NCBI RefSeq assembly: GCF_004014715.1
Contig: NZ_CP034835.1
Span: 2,976,001-3,040,000, forward strand
Source of the DNA: Pseudoalteromonas sp. R3
GTDB taxonomy: Bacteria > Pseudomonadota > Gammaproteobacteria > Enterobacterales > Alteromonadaceae
DNA: 64,000 bases
Direction: 5' to 3'
In this document: positions 26,910 through 37,047 of the stretch, one piece after another
Position numbering within the stretch: position 1 is the stretch's first letter
Layout: each line of letters opens with the position of its first letter
Notes under the pieces: model-generated
What the model was told of the DNA's origin: nothing
What the model saw: only the letters and a program-made list of their open reading frames with translations
Databases searched by the model: none
Program-made: the position numbers and the translations under genes

Positions 26910-29900
26910 TTACCGGCCTAAAATTGAGATTGATTCTATCGATTCAAGCCGTGTCAGTAGGTCTTCATCCACCTGAGTGTCATACAGATATAGAGCTAAT
27001 GGCCTGCCACTTTCGATGAAAGCATCAAGTCCATGAATCGCATTGAGCGTATTGTGCTGAAAAACCACATAATCTAACTGTGAATTATCAGGAATAGTGA
27101 ACTCTGTCATTGGGACACGGGATGCACTCAAACTACTCAGGCCAGAAGGCAAGGTTACTTGCGTAATATTAGTCTCAGATATAATTAGCTTGTCAACACG
27201 CTTCACTGTTGTCAAATCGAGCGAGGTTAATCTGGTACCGCGCAGAACTAAACTATCGGTATCAAGCTTATTGGCAATAAACTCCGTCAGGGGATTGTTC
27301 AGCAAATCCACGGTTGAAATATTGCCCCCCTCTTCAGGCATGATAACGCTCGTTAATTGAGCGTCTGCTAGCCAGATTGTCGACAACTCAGAGTTGAGTG
27401 ATAAGTCGAGACTCGAGAGCATAGAACGCGTCGCAACAAGTTTGCGTAATTTTTTCATGAACGGGGTATTTAGTTGTGTCACAGGGACATTTCTAATTTC
27501 CAAAAGAGTGATATTTGACTCTCGACTGAGTGTCAGAACACTCAGTGGCGTATCTGACGCTTTCAGCTCAACCAGGTTTTGTGCAAAAGTGATATCCAGT
27601 GCTGCAACCTGCGTCCTTCGAATATCCAATTTTTCAAGGTGCGTGAATTGACCTAAATCCAGGTAATTTAACTGGGAGTTCATAGCCGAGAGGGATTCAA
27701 GCATGTGCGCTTGCGTCACACCAACCACTTCGAGTACTTGAGAATAAGATATGTCCAATTCAGTTAACTGCGTATTATGACTGATATCCAAACTGGTCGC
27801 GTTTATACCCGATGCAGAGAGAGTTTGTAGTCCCGTAGCTTCTGCTATATCAAGCTCGCTAACGTCAGACCCGGAGATATTTAGCTTTGTCAGTGAGTGT
27901 GCATTGTGCAACGTAACCGAACCAAAGCTCCCAAGACTTAAGTCAATTGTTCGAAGAGACGGTAGGTTAGCTAAATCCATCTCAATCACGCCATCGTCCT
28001 TTTCACCATTTCGGATGGTCAGCTCTTTTAAGTTTGTCAGTTTTTCAATTGTGCGCAGCCCATCCGAACTCAATACGGTATTTTCTAAACGGAGCCATTG
28101 CAGGTACCGCAGCTTCTCTAAGCCAGTTAAATCTGTTGGTTGATTTTCTCGGTTATAATAGCAAGACAACTCAGAACTATATTCAATATAGTTGCCTGAT
28201 TGAGCATCAATACAACCACGCAGGTAGTCATCTGTAATACCTAACCTGTCAGCGTGCGACTCAGGCTCTTGCTCCACGGTTATCCTGAAATCGCAGGACT
28301 CGGTGACCGAATCGACTCTGAAAGATAACCCGTTGCCAAAAATATACTTGGGCTTTTCGATACCACAGCCTTCGAAAGACGACACAAACAAACCACTGTC
28401 CCAATCAAGAGAAACAGAGACCTCCAAATGACTACCATATTGGATATAAGGTAAAGTGAGGTTACTTGATATGTTTACACTTTGTGGTGCAGTAATAGCC
28501 ACTTCAACCATGGCTGGCTGATAGTACAAAATAACGTGCTCAGCAGGATTGCATTGACCATCAGTTAATCGACACAAGGTAATAGAGTCAACGTCGTTAT
28601 CGATTACTTTATACTGGTCAACTAACTCGCCACTCAGATCCAATAACTCAATAAGACCATTTTGCTCGTCGACGAGATATTTGGTCTGCGGGAATTTATC
28701 ATCGATCAACAAAGTGCCATGTGAATAACCACTTTGGTGATAGAAAGACCACTTACGAAGTGAGGACCCTGTTTTCTGATAATACTGGTTGTTTGACCTC
28801 ATGGAGTAGTCAATTCCATTGAGCTTGCCATCCGGGTCAATATCCACTTTTACCAGAGTCCCGGCTGACCCCGATTCGTTATGCTCATACACATAAAGGC
28901 GACCTGAGATAAAGGATAAAACAGTATACGAACCAACTGTTTGCTGTTGGCATTCATCTCTTCCAGCACTACATAACGCATCATGTCTTCTCAAAACACG
29001 ATTGTAAAAAGCAGTCACTGTGAGTTGATGGTTGTCCAACTTGGCTGTCGCGGCGCCGCTAAAGCGACCCGAGCGAACCTCACCGCCCTGATACAATTCA
29101 AAACCATAATATGAATCATTGAGATTGAAACGCCAGCTCCCAGCCAAATCATCCATAGTCATGCCTTTAAGTGGAACCAGCAAACCTGCCCCGTAACTCA
29201 ACCAGGTTGGCTTAGCACCACTTGACATGCCACCTAATTCAACCTGCTCGACGGCAAAGGCATAGCCCCCTTCCCTTTGTTCATATAGCTTCACTGTGGC
29301 TGAATCACCAGACTGTTCGCCATACAAGCGGATTTCACCCTGCGCGGTCAACTCCCAGGTAAGCTGTGACGGTACACCCACTCCCGGCTCAATTCTCGAT
29401 AACACTCCGGTATGGTCATCATTGAGAGTCAGCCGAACTGTTTTTCCGTGCTCAATAGAAGTGACTGACCATTCACCGATCAAATTATCTCTGCCTATGT
29501 CAAGCGGCGCCAGATAGTGACTGGGTTGTACAGAGCGCACTTCCGTCATACTGACCTTCCCCCATTGCCAGTCAGACGCACTCCAGCGAATATCCACATC
29601 CTGGCCCTGATGAGTGAGTGTGAACCCATTCACCCACTTTAACTCGCCATAATTAAGCTGTACTGCTACTTTCTTTTGATCATCGAAGGTAAAGACAGAA
29701 GTACCTTCACTCTGTGTCACTGAGAAACTAGCACTAGTGTCTGTACCATAAAATACCCCACGGTTATCACCCGTCATTTCATAGTACCAACCCGTCGGGA
29801 TAGCCTCCGCGCTTGTATCGACGAGTAAGGATGACTCTGTCGGCACAAAATCCTCAATAAAGCTGGCGTTGATTTCACAATCTGCAACCGGGTTATTTAC

Positions 29901-32900
29901 CCGATAATAGGCTTGTCCCTGAAGTTCAGTAAGATAACCATTACACCCTTCAATATTTGCCAGGCGTGAACCTTCCTGCACGTTCACAGCAACTAAGAAC
30001 GCTTCACCATAATAATAGTCAGAGGTACTTGGCGATAACTCCCCTAGGCCTTCAATAGCAAAGCTAATGCTTAATGCCGGCTTGGTGTAGCTAAAGCGGA
30101 ACGTATTATTGGCATGACAGGATTCTCCCTCCGTAACATGACACAACACCAGTTCAGACTCAGATTCATCTTGGATCAACAAATACGAACGAGCTTCAGT
30201 TACAAGATGCTCAAGCTCGATTCGAGCGCCATCCAGTCGTGCTTTGTACTCAACGCCATTTATAATTAAGGTGTCGGAACACAATTGAGCTGGTGACGGG
30301 CTAGTCGGACAATGAGAGTCTCGTTCAATATGCGACACACCATCATCACTAACATAATAAAGACCCAGACCATGATCTAGTGCTTGTCCAAAGCGATCAG
30401 TCTTGAAGAGCGACTTGTCAAACTGCCCCAGTTTCCAGTCTCTGTCAGACAGGCGATAAAAATGTATACTTCTTGAGATATCATAGGATATGCCGAAATC
30501 ACCTCTGTTATATTCATCTGTGGCAAGCTCCACGGCAATGTGATCACCATGAACAGCAAGCAGTGTGTGACGGAATACTTTGCTAATCTCACATTCTGGT
30601 TGACTGGTGTCACAGTACGCCACGGTCTGATTGGCGAACTCATAATGATACTGATGCAAAGACCCATTCTCCTTAACCCCTTCAATATCTCTGTGCCACC
30701 GATAATGGTAGTTGTCTTTGCTATCAACCTTAAATTGGTTTTGCGCTCCCTTGTTAGCTATCTGGCGCCACATTTTCTGGTAATCAATGTCGTCGAAGCT
30801 AATGTCCTGATACTTAATTAGATTTGCCTGAACGACCCGCCTGTGTTCATCGAACCCCGACAACATCAGGCCCTGATAACCAAATTCAGTCTCCCTGACC
30901 GGCACAAATCCGAAGTTAAAAAAGGGAGCATTGATCCTGACCTCTTCCCAGGGCCGGGTGTAATACCAAGTACCTATGAGTTTAAAGCCTCCGTCATCGG
31001 AGAGCATTGGTTCATCAGCGAACACCTCACTTTGATTACCGGCATTCATGTCAAAACGAATACGCCTTTGTCCACTATAGTCATCACTGAAAAGCAGCGA
31101 CCATTTACCAATAAACTCATCGTCTGCTAGCTGAGTGATCTGGCGGCTATCAAACAATTGGGCATTGACAGAGATTCTGCCATCAGGTGCCTGGGGCAAT
31201 TCCTGAGTTGGCACAAAATCAAGAGTGACAGCCTGAGCGTGCTCCGCACTGTCGAAAATAGTCAGAGTAAGCTGGGTCGTCTTAAAGCCCGCGCGGGTGC
31301 TAAATTGGCTGGTATTGACATCAAGTTCATTCTCCAGGGTGATTTGGATTTGCTGCCCTTGTTTTTCCCATGTGAAGTTAGACAGAGATCTGCCTGCCAG
31401 AGAACCTGTGTGGTCTTCTTTAAACTCTATGCTGGCGCCAAAACCGTCAACCACGGAGGTTTCAAGTAAGTAATAAGTGCCTGACGGCGAAAAACTGGAA
31501 ACATCAACTAAGGTATTATCCTGTTTAATTTCCTCTTCAATTTGCGCCAGTAACGCGGGCTGCTCTGTGTCCAGGGAGTCCGTCAGCTGAGCGAGCAACT
31601 CGGCATTTTGTGCAAGCGCCAGTGTCGAAGCAGCTCCTTCTGGTAGAGCAACCCCGTGGTCAATCACTGCTTTTAATAGTGACGCAATCGAGAGTTTTTC
31701 GCCCGCGGCAATGTGTTTGCGCGCTTCTTTGAGCTCGTTCGCATCATTGAACCCGGCCGAATGCATACGCCGCAGTAAGGCGTACTCAGCTGTAGTCACG
31801 TTAGTGACGTTCACATCGAATAGCTCATCACTGTTGAGTGTACTGTCTTCTCCGGCAGCCTCCTGAAGCTCAGACACGGCGCCCAACTGCGATACAAGCT
31901 CTACACGCCCTTGCGTTTGGGCGTCGGTTGCGCGCAAAGTACCCAGCGCATTTACTTCACTCTCATCGACACTGAAGGTCAGTTGGTAATCGCCCTGTTC
32001 ATCAGCCTGCGCAGTAAAGCTTCTCTGTGCGACCTCCAGGACAACATCGGCAAATGGGATCGGGGCATCCGTTACCCTACCCTGTATGGTAAGTTCTACT
32101 ATGTTAGGTGCAATGGTTACCAGGTGAGTATAACTGGATTGCGCTTGCTGATTATCTGTTACAGTCAAGGTAAATGTGACATCTTGCGCCTGCTGAATAT
32201 CCGGGCTGGTCACCGACAGGCTGGCATGCTCACTACCGTCTAATATCAGAGCCAGATTTGAATCGTGATGCCACTGATAAGCGACAATTTCGCCATCAGA
32301 GTCTTTCGCATCACCAACCAGAGAGAAAACCGTGCGTTCGCTGGCCTGTACAGGGCCACTTATGTTCACTTGCGGTACAACATTTGGCAGCGCTTTTATC
32401 TCAATATTATGTGCAACTTTGGTAACCGCGCCTTGATTATCGATGACTTCAAGATACACGATGGCAGTACTGTCAAGCATAATATCGGGGGTTGAAAGGC
32501 TAAGCTGCCCCTCCACTGAGGTGTCTAATACCAGGTCAACAGATGCGGTATGACTCCAGCTATAACGCTCAATTTCGCCATCACTATCACTGGCCTGTGC
32601 TGTAAGTATTAGCTGTTGCCCTTCAAGCAGAGTTGACTCTCCCTGAATGGCTGCCGTTGGCGCGACGTTAGGCAGCGCGCGAACCACGACAGAATGCGAA
32701 GCCGTCGCCGTTGCCCCCTGATTGTCTTCAACTGTCACACTAAAGTGAGCTGTCTTGTCTGCGATTATATCGGGTGCTGTCACCTGCAAGGTTCGTTCTG
32801 TCACATCTGACACTACCAGTTGCAGCTCAGAGCTATATGACCAGAAGTAGCGCACTATCTGACCATCGCCATCAGAGGCATCCGCAGCCAGAGTGAAGGT

Positions 32901-33677
32901 AACGCCCTCTGCCACTTCTCCATCCGCGGACACAATAACCGTCGGTGAGACATTCGGTAACGCCAGGATCTGTACCCAATGTGACTCAGATTGTACCCGA
33001 CCATCAATGTGCTCAACATTGACCGTGAAATTCACCCCCAGATTATCCGTCAGATCCGGGGTGCTAACGGTGAGCTCAGGCTTATCTGTATCACTGAGCA
33101 GCAACTCAATTGCTGCATCATGTGTCCAGGTGATCTGCGAGATTTGGCTGACGTCTACAGAAGGCACAACGGTGAGGATAAAATCGGTTTGTTCTGTATA
33201 TGCACTTTCCCCGGTTATCTCAATCGAGAATGGGGCTAATACATTCTTGATAGTCACCGGATAAGTGGCTGTTGCCTGTGAGCCCAGGTTGTCAGTGACG
33301 GTCAGAGATACTGTAATCTGGGTATCTTCATTGACATCTTTAGTTATAATATCGAGCGTCGGGCTGTCTTCACCGCCTAGCTGCAATTCAGAATCAGACT
33401 GATATGACCACGCATAGCGACTAATATGACCATCAGGATCATCAGCAACGGCTGTTAGAGTCAACGTTTCATTTTCGTTGACACTTTGCGCTCCGGCGAT
33501 AGACACTGTCGGTACTCTGTTGCCAGGAGAAACAGTAGACCCGCCGTTGCCTGTTTGAGTGTTTGTTTGGGACCCAGCTGGTGTATCACCACCCCCTCCT
33601 CCACAAGCACTTAGTCCCAAACCCAGCAGCGTGATCACCAAGGACCTTCTCACTACACCAACGATCTTATTTACCAC
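26910..33677 (-). CDS. Giant surface lipoprotein with Ig/PKD-like repeats and C-terminal leucine-rich repeats
   Basis: GTG 33677 is preferred (GTGAGG 9 bases upstream; gives MVNKIVGVVRRSLVITLLGLG-LSAC, Cys25); a TTG at 33716 is the alternative. About 2255 residues. Poly-Gly after the Cys, then five PKD/cadherin-like repeats of about 90 residues (about 55-520), each with a DSDGEI-type turn and YxWSHxS strand. A carboxypeptidase-regulatory-like segment (about 525-600) and a helical region follow, then repeated beta units in which FTWEKQGQQIQITL and LTWELTAQGEIRLY match. Residues about 1790-2255 form irregular leucine-rich repeats of 20-21 residues (L-x-x-L-D-I). Likely adhesion or binding at the cell surface; role unknown. 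Confidence 0.82.
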   Translation of the reverse strand: MVNKIVGVVRRSLVITLLGLGLSACGGGGGDTPAGSQTNTQTGNGGSTVSPGNRVPTVSIAGAQSVNENETLTLTAVADDPDGHISRYAWSYQSDSELQLGGEDSPTLDIITKDVNEDTQITVSLTVTDNLGSQATATYPVTIKNVLAPFSIEITGESAYTEQTDFILTVVPSVDVSQISQITWTHDAAIELLLSDTDKPELTVSTPDLTDNLGVNFTVNVEHIDGRVQSESHWVQILALPNVSPTVIVSADGEVAEGVTFTLAADASDGDGQIVRYFWSYSSELQLVVSDVTERTLQVTAPDIIADKTAHFSVTVEDNQGATATASHSVVVRALPNVAPTAAIQGESTLLEGQQLILTAQASDSDGEIERYSWSHTASVDLVLDTSVEGQLSLSTPDIMLDSTAIVYLEVIDNQGAVTKVAHNIEIKALPNVVPQVNISGPVQASERTVFSLVGDAKDSDGEIVAYQWHHDSNLALILDGSEHASLSVTSPDIQQAQDVTFTLTVTDNQQAQSSYTHLVTIAPNIVELTIQGRVTDAPIPFADVVLEVAQRSFTAQADEQGDYQLTFSVDESEVNALGTLRATDAQTQGRVELVSQLGAVSELQEAAGEDSTLNSDELFDVNVTNVTTAEYALLRRMHSAGFNDANELKEARKHIAAGEKLSIASLLKAVIDHGVALPEGAASTLALAQNAELLAQLTDSLDTEQPALLAQIEEEIKQDNTLVDVSSFSPSGTYYLLETSVVDGFGASIEFKEDHTGSLAGRSLSNFTWEKQGQQIQITLENELDVNTSQFSTRAGFKTTQLTLTIFDSAEHAQAVTLDFVPTQELPQAPDGRISVNAQLFDSRQITQLADDEFIGKWSLLFSDDYSGQRRIRFDMNAGNQSEVFADEPMLSDDGGFKLIGTWYYTRPWEEVRINAPFFNFGFVPVRETEFGYQGLMLSGFDEHRRVVQANLIKYQDISFDDIDYQKMWRQIANKGAQNQFKVDSKDNYHYRWHRDIEGVKENGSLHQYHYEFANQTVAYCDTSQPECEISKVFRHTLLAVHGDHIAVELATDEYNRGDFGISYDISRSIHFYRLSDRDWKLGQFDKSLFKTDRFGQALDHGLGLYYVSDDGVSHIERDSHCPTSPSPAQLCSDTLIINGVEYKARLDGARIELEHLVTEARSYLLIQDESESELVLCHVTEGESCHANNTFRFSYTKPALSISFAIEGLGELSPSTSDYYYGEAFLVAVNVQEGSRLANIEGCNGYLTELQGQAYYRVNNPVADCEINASFIEDFVPTESSLLVDTSAEAIPTGWYYEMTGDNRGVFYGTDTSASFSVTQSEGTSVFTFDDQKKVAVQLNYGELKWVNGFTLTHQGQDVDIRWSASDWQWGKVSMTEVRSVQPSHYLAPLDIGRDNLIGEWSVTSIEHGKTVRLTLNDDHTGVLSRIEPGVGVPSQLTWELTAQGEIRLYGEQSGDSATVKLYEQREGGYAFAVEQVELGGMSSGAKPTWLSYGAGLLVPLKGMTMDDLAGSWRFNLNDSYYGFELYQGGEVRSGRFSGAATAKLDNHQLTVTAFYNRVLRRHDALCSAGRDECQQQTVGSYTVLSFISGRLYVYEHNESGSAGTLVKVDIDPDGKLNGIDYSMRSNNQYYQKTGSSLRKWSFYHQSGYSHGTLLIDDKFPQTKYLVDEQNGLIELLDLSGELVDQYKVIDNDVDSITLCRLTDGQCNPAEHVILYYQPAMVEVAITAPQSVNISSNLTLPYIQYGSHLEVSVSLDWDSGLFVSSFEGCGIEKPKYIFGNGLSFRVDSVTESCDFRITVEQEPESHADRLGITDDYLRGCIDAQSGNYIEYSSELSCYYNRENQPTDLTGLEKLRYLQWLRLENTVLSSDGLRTIEKLTNLKELTIRNGEKDDGVIEMDLANLPSLRTIDLSLGSFGSVTLHNAHSLTKLNISGSDVSELDIAEATGLQTLSASGINATSLDISHNTQLTELDISYSQVLEVVGVTQAHMLESLSAMNSQLNYLDLGQFTHLEKLDIRRTQVAALDITFAQNLVELKASDTPLSVLTLSRESNITLLEIRNVPVTQLNTPFMKKLRKLVATRSMLSSLDLSLNSELSTIWLADAQLTSVIMPEEGGNISTVDLLNNPLTEFIANKLDTDSLVLRGTRLTSLDLTTVKRVDKLIISETNITQVTLPSGLSSLSASRVPMTEFTIPDNSQLDYVVFQHNTLNAIHGLDAFIESGRPLALYLYDTQVDEDLLTRLESIESISILGR

Positions 33678-33713
33678 TATGCAATGCCTCACTTTCAACA
33701 ACAGATATTTGAA

Positions 33714-33743
33714 CAAAAAAGAGGCGATTTTAATTAAATCGCC
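33714..33743 (-). terminator. Rho-independent terminator of the acyltransferase gene
   Basis: GGCGATTT / AAATCGCC stem followed, on the minus strand, by TCTTTTTTG. It lies after the acyltransferase stop and ends just before the giant lipoprotein start, separating the two transcripts. Confidence 0.8.
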
Positions 33744-33942
33744 GTGCAGGTCAAATAAAAACTATGCTATTTTTCGCAATATTTTGTTGAGAAAACTCAC
33801 CAAGCTTCACAATAGTGTCCATTTTTACAATAGATACAAGAGGGTGCGTTTAAGAAATACAAAAAGCTGGTTTGTGCTCGACCTGCGATGAATTTATGTC
33901 GCAGTATTTTGCGATGTTTCAAGACATACCCAGTTACAGACT

Positions 33943-34989
33943 TCATGCATTACAGCGTCCTCTAGCGGGTCGTTTTGAATTGCCCACATAAACCGAACGC
34001 CTGACTAAACCAGCAACTGGCTTTTCAATACAAACAAAAGACACAAACGCAATCGCGGTGCTCAATGCAAATGAAACAATAAGTTTAAACTCAATAGCCC
34101 AGTCAAACTGATGAATAAAAGTGATCACTGGCATATGTAACAAGTACAGGGAGTATGAGATTTTGCCAAAAAAGTCTCCAACCTTGTTAGCCAGCAGGAC
34201 ATTGTTATCGGGTACCAGAAAAACGACACAGAAAAACACACAGCTCATGACCAGCAGTACCTCATAACTGAGCCACATGCGGTTTTTGGCGTCCGATGTT
34301 ATGGGCGACAACTCTGGGTACATCAGGGGAATTAGACACAGTACAAACACAAATCGATGTTTTTTCAGGTACGCAGGAATAATCAGGGTTTTGTAATGTA
34401 ATCCGAATACCACGCCAATAAAGAAATAAGGCAGGCTGCGCAGTACAGTGAACTGATTATAAGGCACACCGTAAAAGTCGCCATGGATACGAGGAAAGTT
34501 TGTAAAAAATAACAGCAACAAACACCCGACAATCAGCAGATAAATATAACCACGCCGGTTCGTGGCGAGCGACCATAGCAGCACAAACAAAAAATAAAAC
34601 TGAACTTCTGGTGGAATAGACCAGAGCACACTGTCGCCGTAAAGGAACAAAAGGTGCCCCAGCAAAGCCTGATGATCGGGAATATGATAGAGCAGATCGC
34701 TGCCAACCTTTGTCAATGCATACGAGGCGAAGACCACCAGCACATAAAGCGGCACAACACGGGCAAAGCGCGCAACCAGGTAGCGTTTTATACTGTTTGC
34801 ACCAAAGTCTTTATCCAGATAAAGGTAAGACATCAAAAAACCACTCAGCAGGAAAAACAACATCACTCCATATGCACCTGCCCCGCCTCCCAGCGCGCCG
34901 TCCAGCCAATGTGTAATATCACTGAAGTGGGTTACAAAAACGATTAATGCTGCCATCCCTCTCAGGGAATTGAGCTTTCTGATCTCCAT
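33943..34989 (-). CDS. Acyltransferase family 3 (OafA/YrhL-like) membrane protein
   Basis: 348 residues with about ten membrane helices. N-terminal RKLNSLRGMAALIVFVTHF carries the conserved Arg and His of the AT3 family; SIPPEVQFYFLF and SYSLYLLHMP are further family motifs. Such proteins O-acylate polysaccharides or other envelope sugars. No polysaccharide gene cluster is nearby, so it acts on an unknown substrate. The 198-base gap downstream holds only the terminator. Confidence 0.9.
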   Translation of the reverse strand: MEIRKLNSLRGMAALIVFVTHFSDITHWLDGALGGGAGAYGVMLFFLLSGFLMSYLYLDKDFGANSIKRYLVARFARVVPLYVLVVFASYALTKVGSDLLYHIPDHQALLGHLLFLYGDSVLWSIPPEVQFYFLFVLLWSLATNRRGYIYLLIVGCLLLLFFTNFPRIHGDFYGVPYNQFTVLRSLPYFFIGVVFGLHYKTLIIPAYLKKHRFVFVLCLIPLMYPELSPITSDAKNRMWLSYEVLLVMSCVFFCVVFLVPDNNVLLANKVGDFFGKISYSLYLLHMPVITFIHQFDWAIEFKLIVSFALSTAIAFVSFVCIEKPVAGLVRRSVYVGNSKRPARGRCNA

Positions 34990-35353
34990 GATGAGGTCCT
35001 GTTATTATTGTTATTGTCCTTAGGGGGCACTTTATGCCCAACTGACGCATTGTATTGGATCTACAGGATTAAACAACTCAGACGCTTTATACACAAATAC
35101 GCATCAGTCTGTTTAACTAACAAGCCGAGGATTTTTATCAGTTTCAAAGTTGCGAAACACTTTTTTCCAGGCACCTGAGGTCGCTCACTTCTTATTTCAC
35201 CTTTGACTCACGCCGAACCAGAAAAAACACAAATAAGGTACAAACTCAAAGAAAAGTAGAGACAAATTAGTATAAAAGAACTAGAATAGGCGAATTTTTG
35301 ACAAGGGCAGCTGCACTCAAGCATAAGTGCAGGCCTAACTCGTGGAGAACTTA
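34990..35353. other. Intergenic region, divergent promoters
   Basis: About 360 bases between divergent acyltransferase and choice-of-anchor A genes; both promoters should lie here. No repeat, RNA or clear operator seen. Confidence 0.4.
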
Positions 35354-36892
35354 ATGAAGAAAAAGCTGTTCGCAGGCGTACTGGCTGCCTGTGCATTTTC
35401 GGTAAGCGCATTAACTGAGCATGATCTCAATAAAGGCTATGCCGCGCTGGTATTTGATGATTTTTATTCAACATCGGGAAATGCATTGGGTGCTGTATTT
35501 GCAGGCGATGACGTCAACCTCAATGGCTATTCTATCGGGTATGGTCATAGCAGTGCCCTTAACGCACACTATCTGGTTGCAGGTGGCGACATTCAGTACA
35601 TCAATGGCAGACAATATGTCGGTCATATCATTGCCGGTGGCCAGACAGATAAAATCAGCGAAGCAGTGCGTTTAGGTTTGGAAACCGGTGCTCAGGTGAC
35701 TGCCAACGCCACGACTCTACCAGTTGACTTTGCTGATGCTCAGTCTGATATGTTGGCACTCTCAGCCAGCCTGGCAGCCCTGCCGCAAACTGGTGACATC
35801 CTGAAACAATGGGGTGGTTTATATCTGACAGGTGATAACAGCAGCGACGTACAGGTGTTTAATTTATCTGGTAAGGACGTCCAGGCCAGCCATACCTTTG
35901 ATGTATCAGGTGTTCCAGACAATGCCACGATTATTTTCAATATTTCAGGTGATGGACATAACTTCGCGCCACTTAATAACAAGAGCTACGCGACGCTGAC
36001 CCAGCATAGACACCGCACTATTTTTAACTTTACGAATGCAACCACACTTAATCTGGCGGGTTTGCAAACGGAAGGCGTAATTTTGGCACCTCAAGCAGAT
36101 ATTACGGCTCCCCATGGCACGGCGACTATGCCCATTGTTGCGAACAGCTTCAGCGGCTCTATGGAATTACGCGGCGGAGCCTTCATTGGTCAGCTACCAA
36201 GTGACAACGCTGTCTGTAAGGGCGGGTTATATGCCATTAACTATTACGGTGATGCTGAACAGGGTTATGTCCACCAGATAGATCTAAGCTCAGGTCAGTC
36301 TGACAAAGTGATCAACCTGAACAATACAGCGTCGAATATCGCTTCACACAACGGCAAACTGTATTTTATTGATCAGCAGAGCAGTAAAACACGCGCTTCT
36401 CATATTTACAGCTATGACCTCAGCACGCAGACACAAGCACTGGAGTCTGTCACCGACGGCTATAAAGTGATCCGACTGGCTTATGATGTATCCGGTGACG
36501 TGCTAAAAGCCACCAGCCGTACTTACGCCTACGATTATGACGTAACAACGGGTGAAAAGCGTGTACTGGGCAAAATGAAAGCCTCAGATGAAGACTTTAA
36601 AAATGGTGATATTGCCTACTCAGCAGACGGCAACACACTGTATGTTCTGACCGGTACTGCACTGTATAGCGCAGATGCAAACCTTGAGCTGACATTGATA
36701 GGCAAGCATGGCGTAAACTGGGCTTCCGGACTGGCTATTTCACCTGAAGGGACACTGTATGTTTCTGGCCGGGAGCGCAATGCCGATGCAGCAATCTACG
36801 AGATTGATCCTCAAACAGCTGCCGCAACCAAACTATTCCATGTTCCGCATCGAGTGAATGATCTAACCTGGGTTAAAAATTTCTGTAACTAA
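35354..36892 (+). CDS. Choice-of-anchor A domain secreted protein
   Basis: Start ATG 35354 (GGAG 7 bases upstream); 512 residues. Signal peptide about 1-20 (FSVSA). Residues about 22-270 match the choice-of-anchor A domain (LNKGYAALVFDDF, AGDDVNLNGYSIG, VVAGGDIQ-like pattern, EGVILAPQADITAP). The second half (about 285-510) is a beta-propeller-like region with repeats such as GLYAINYYG, KLYFIDQQ, TLYVLTGTAL and TLYVSGRE. No PEP-CTERM or LPXTG anchor is visible at the C-terminus. Probably an extracellular matrix or surface protein. Confidence 0.8.
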   Translation: MKKKLFAGVLAACAFSVSALTEHDLNKGYAALVFDDFYSTSGNALGAVFAGDDVNLNGYSIGYGHSSALNAHYLVAGGDIQYINGRQYVGHIIAGGQTDKISEAVRLGLETGAQVTANATTLPVDFADAQSDMLALSASLAALPQTGDILKQWGGLYLTGDNSSDVQVFNLSGKDVQASHTFDVSGVPDNATIIFNISGDGHNFAPLNNKSYATLTQHRHRTIFNFTNATTLNLAGLQTEGVILAPQADITAPHGTATMPIVANSFSGSMELRGGAFIGQLPSDNAVCKGGLYAINYYGDAEQGYVHQIDLSSGQSDKVINLNNTASNIASHNGKLYFIDQQSSKTRASHIYSYDLSTQTQALESVTDGYKVIRLAYDVSGDVLKATSRTYAYDYDVTTGEKRVLGKMKASDEDFKNGDIAYSADGNTLYVLTGTALYSADANLELTLIGKHGVNWASGLAISPEGTLYVSGRERNADAAIYEIDPQTAAATKLFHVPHRVNDLTWVKNFCN

Positions 36893-36924
36893 CTCTGTAA
36901 CTAGCCCATCATTCATCCATTGTA

Positions 36925-36956
36925 AAGAAGCTGCTGTATGCGGCTTCTTTGTTTTT
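36925..36956 (+). terminator. Rho-independent terminator
   Basis: AAGAAGC (with internal GC pair) and GGCTTCTT form a stem around TGTAT, followed by TTTGTTTTT, shortly after the choice-of-anchor A stop. Confidence 0.85.
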
Positions 36957-37047
36957 GCCAGCCATTCACCCTACGCCTAAAGTTGCCCTTTTGCCCCGCT
37001 TTGCCGTACACTCAGGCCATTCGTTGTTTAGATCTACAGGGGACAAA

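Noticed and set aside
27000-28200. CRISPR-like regular repeats
   Set aside because: The periodicity is that of leucine-rich repeats in a coding sequence; repeats are not identical at DNA level.
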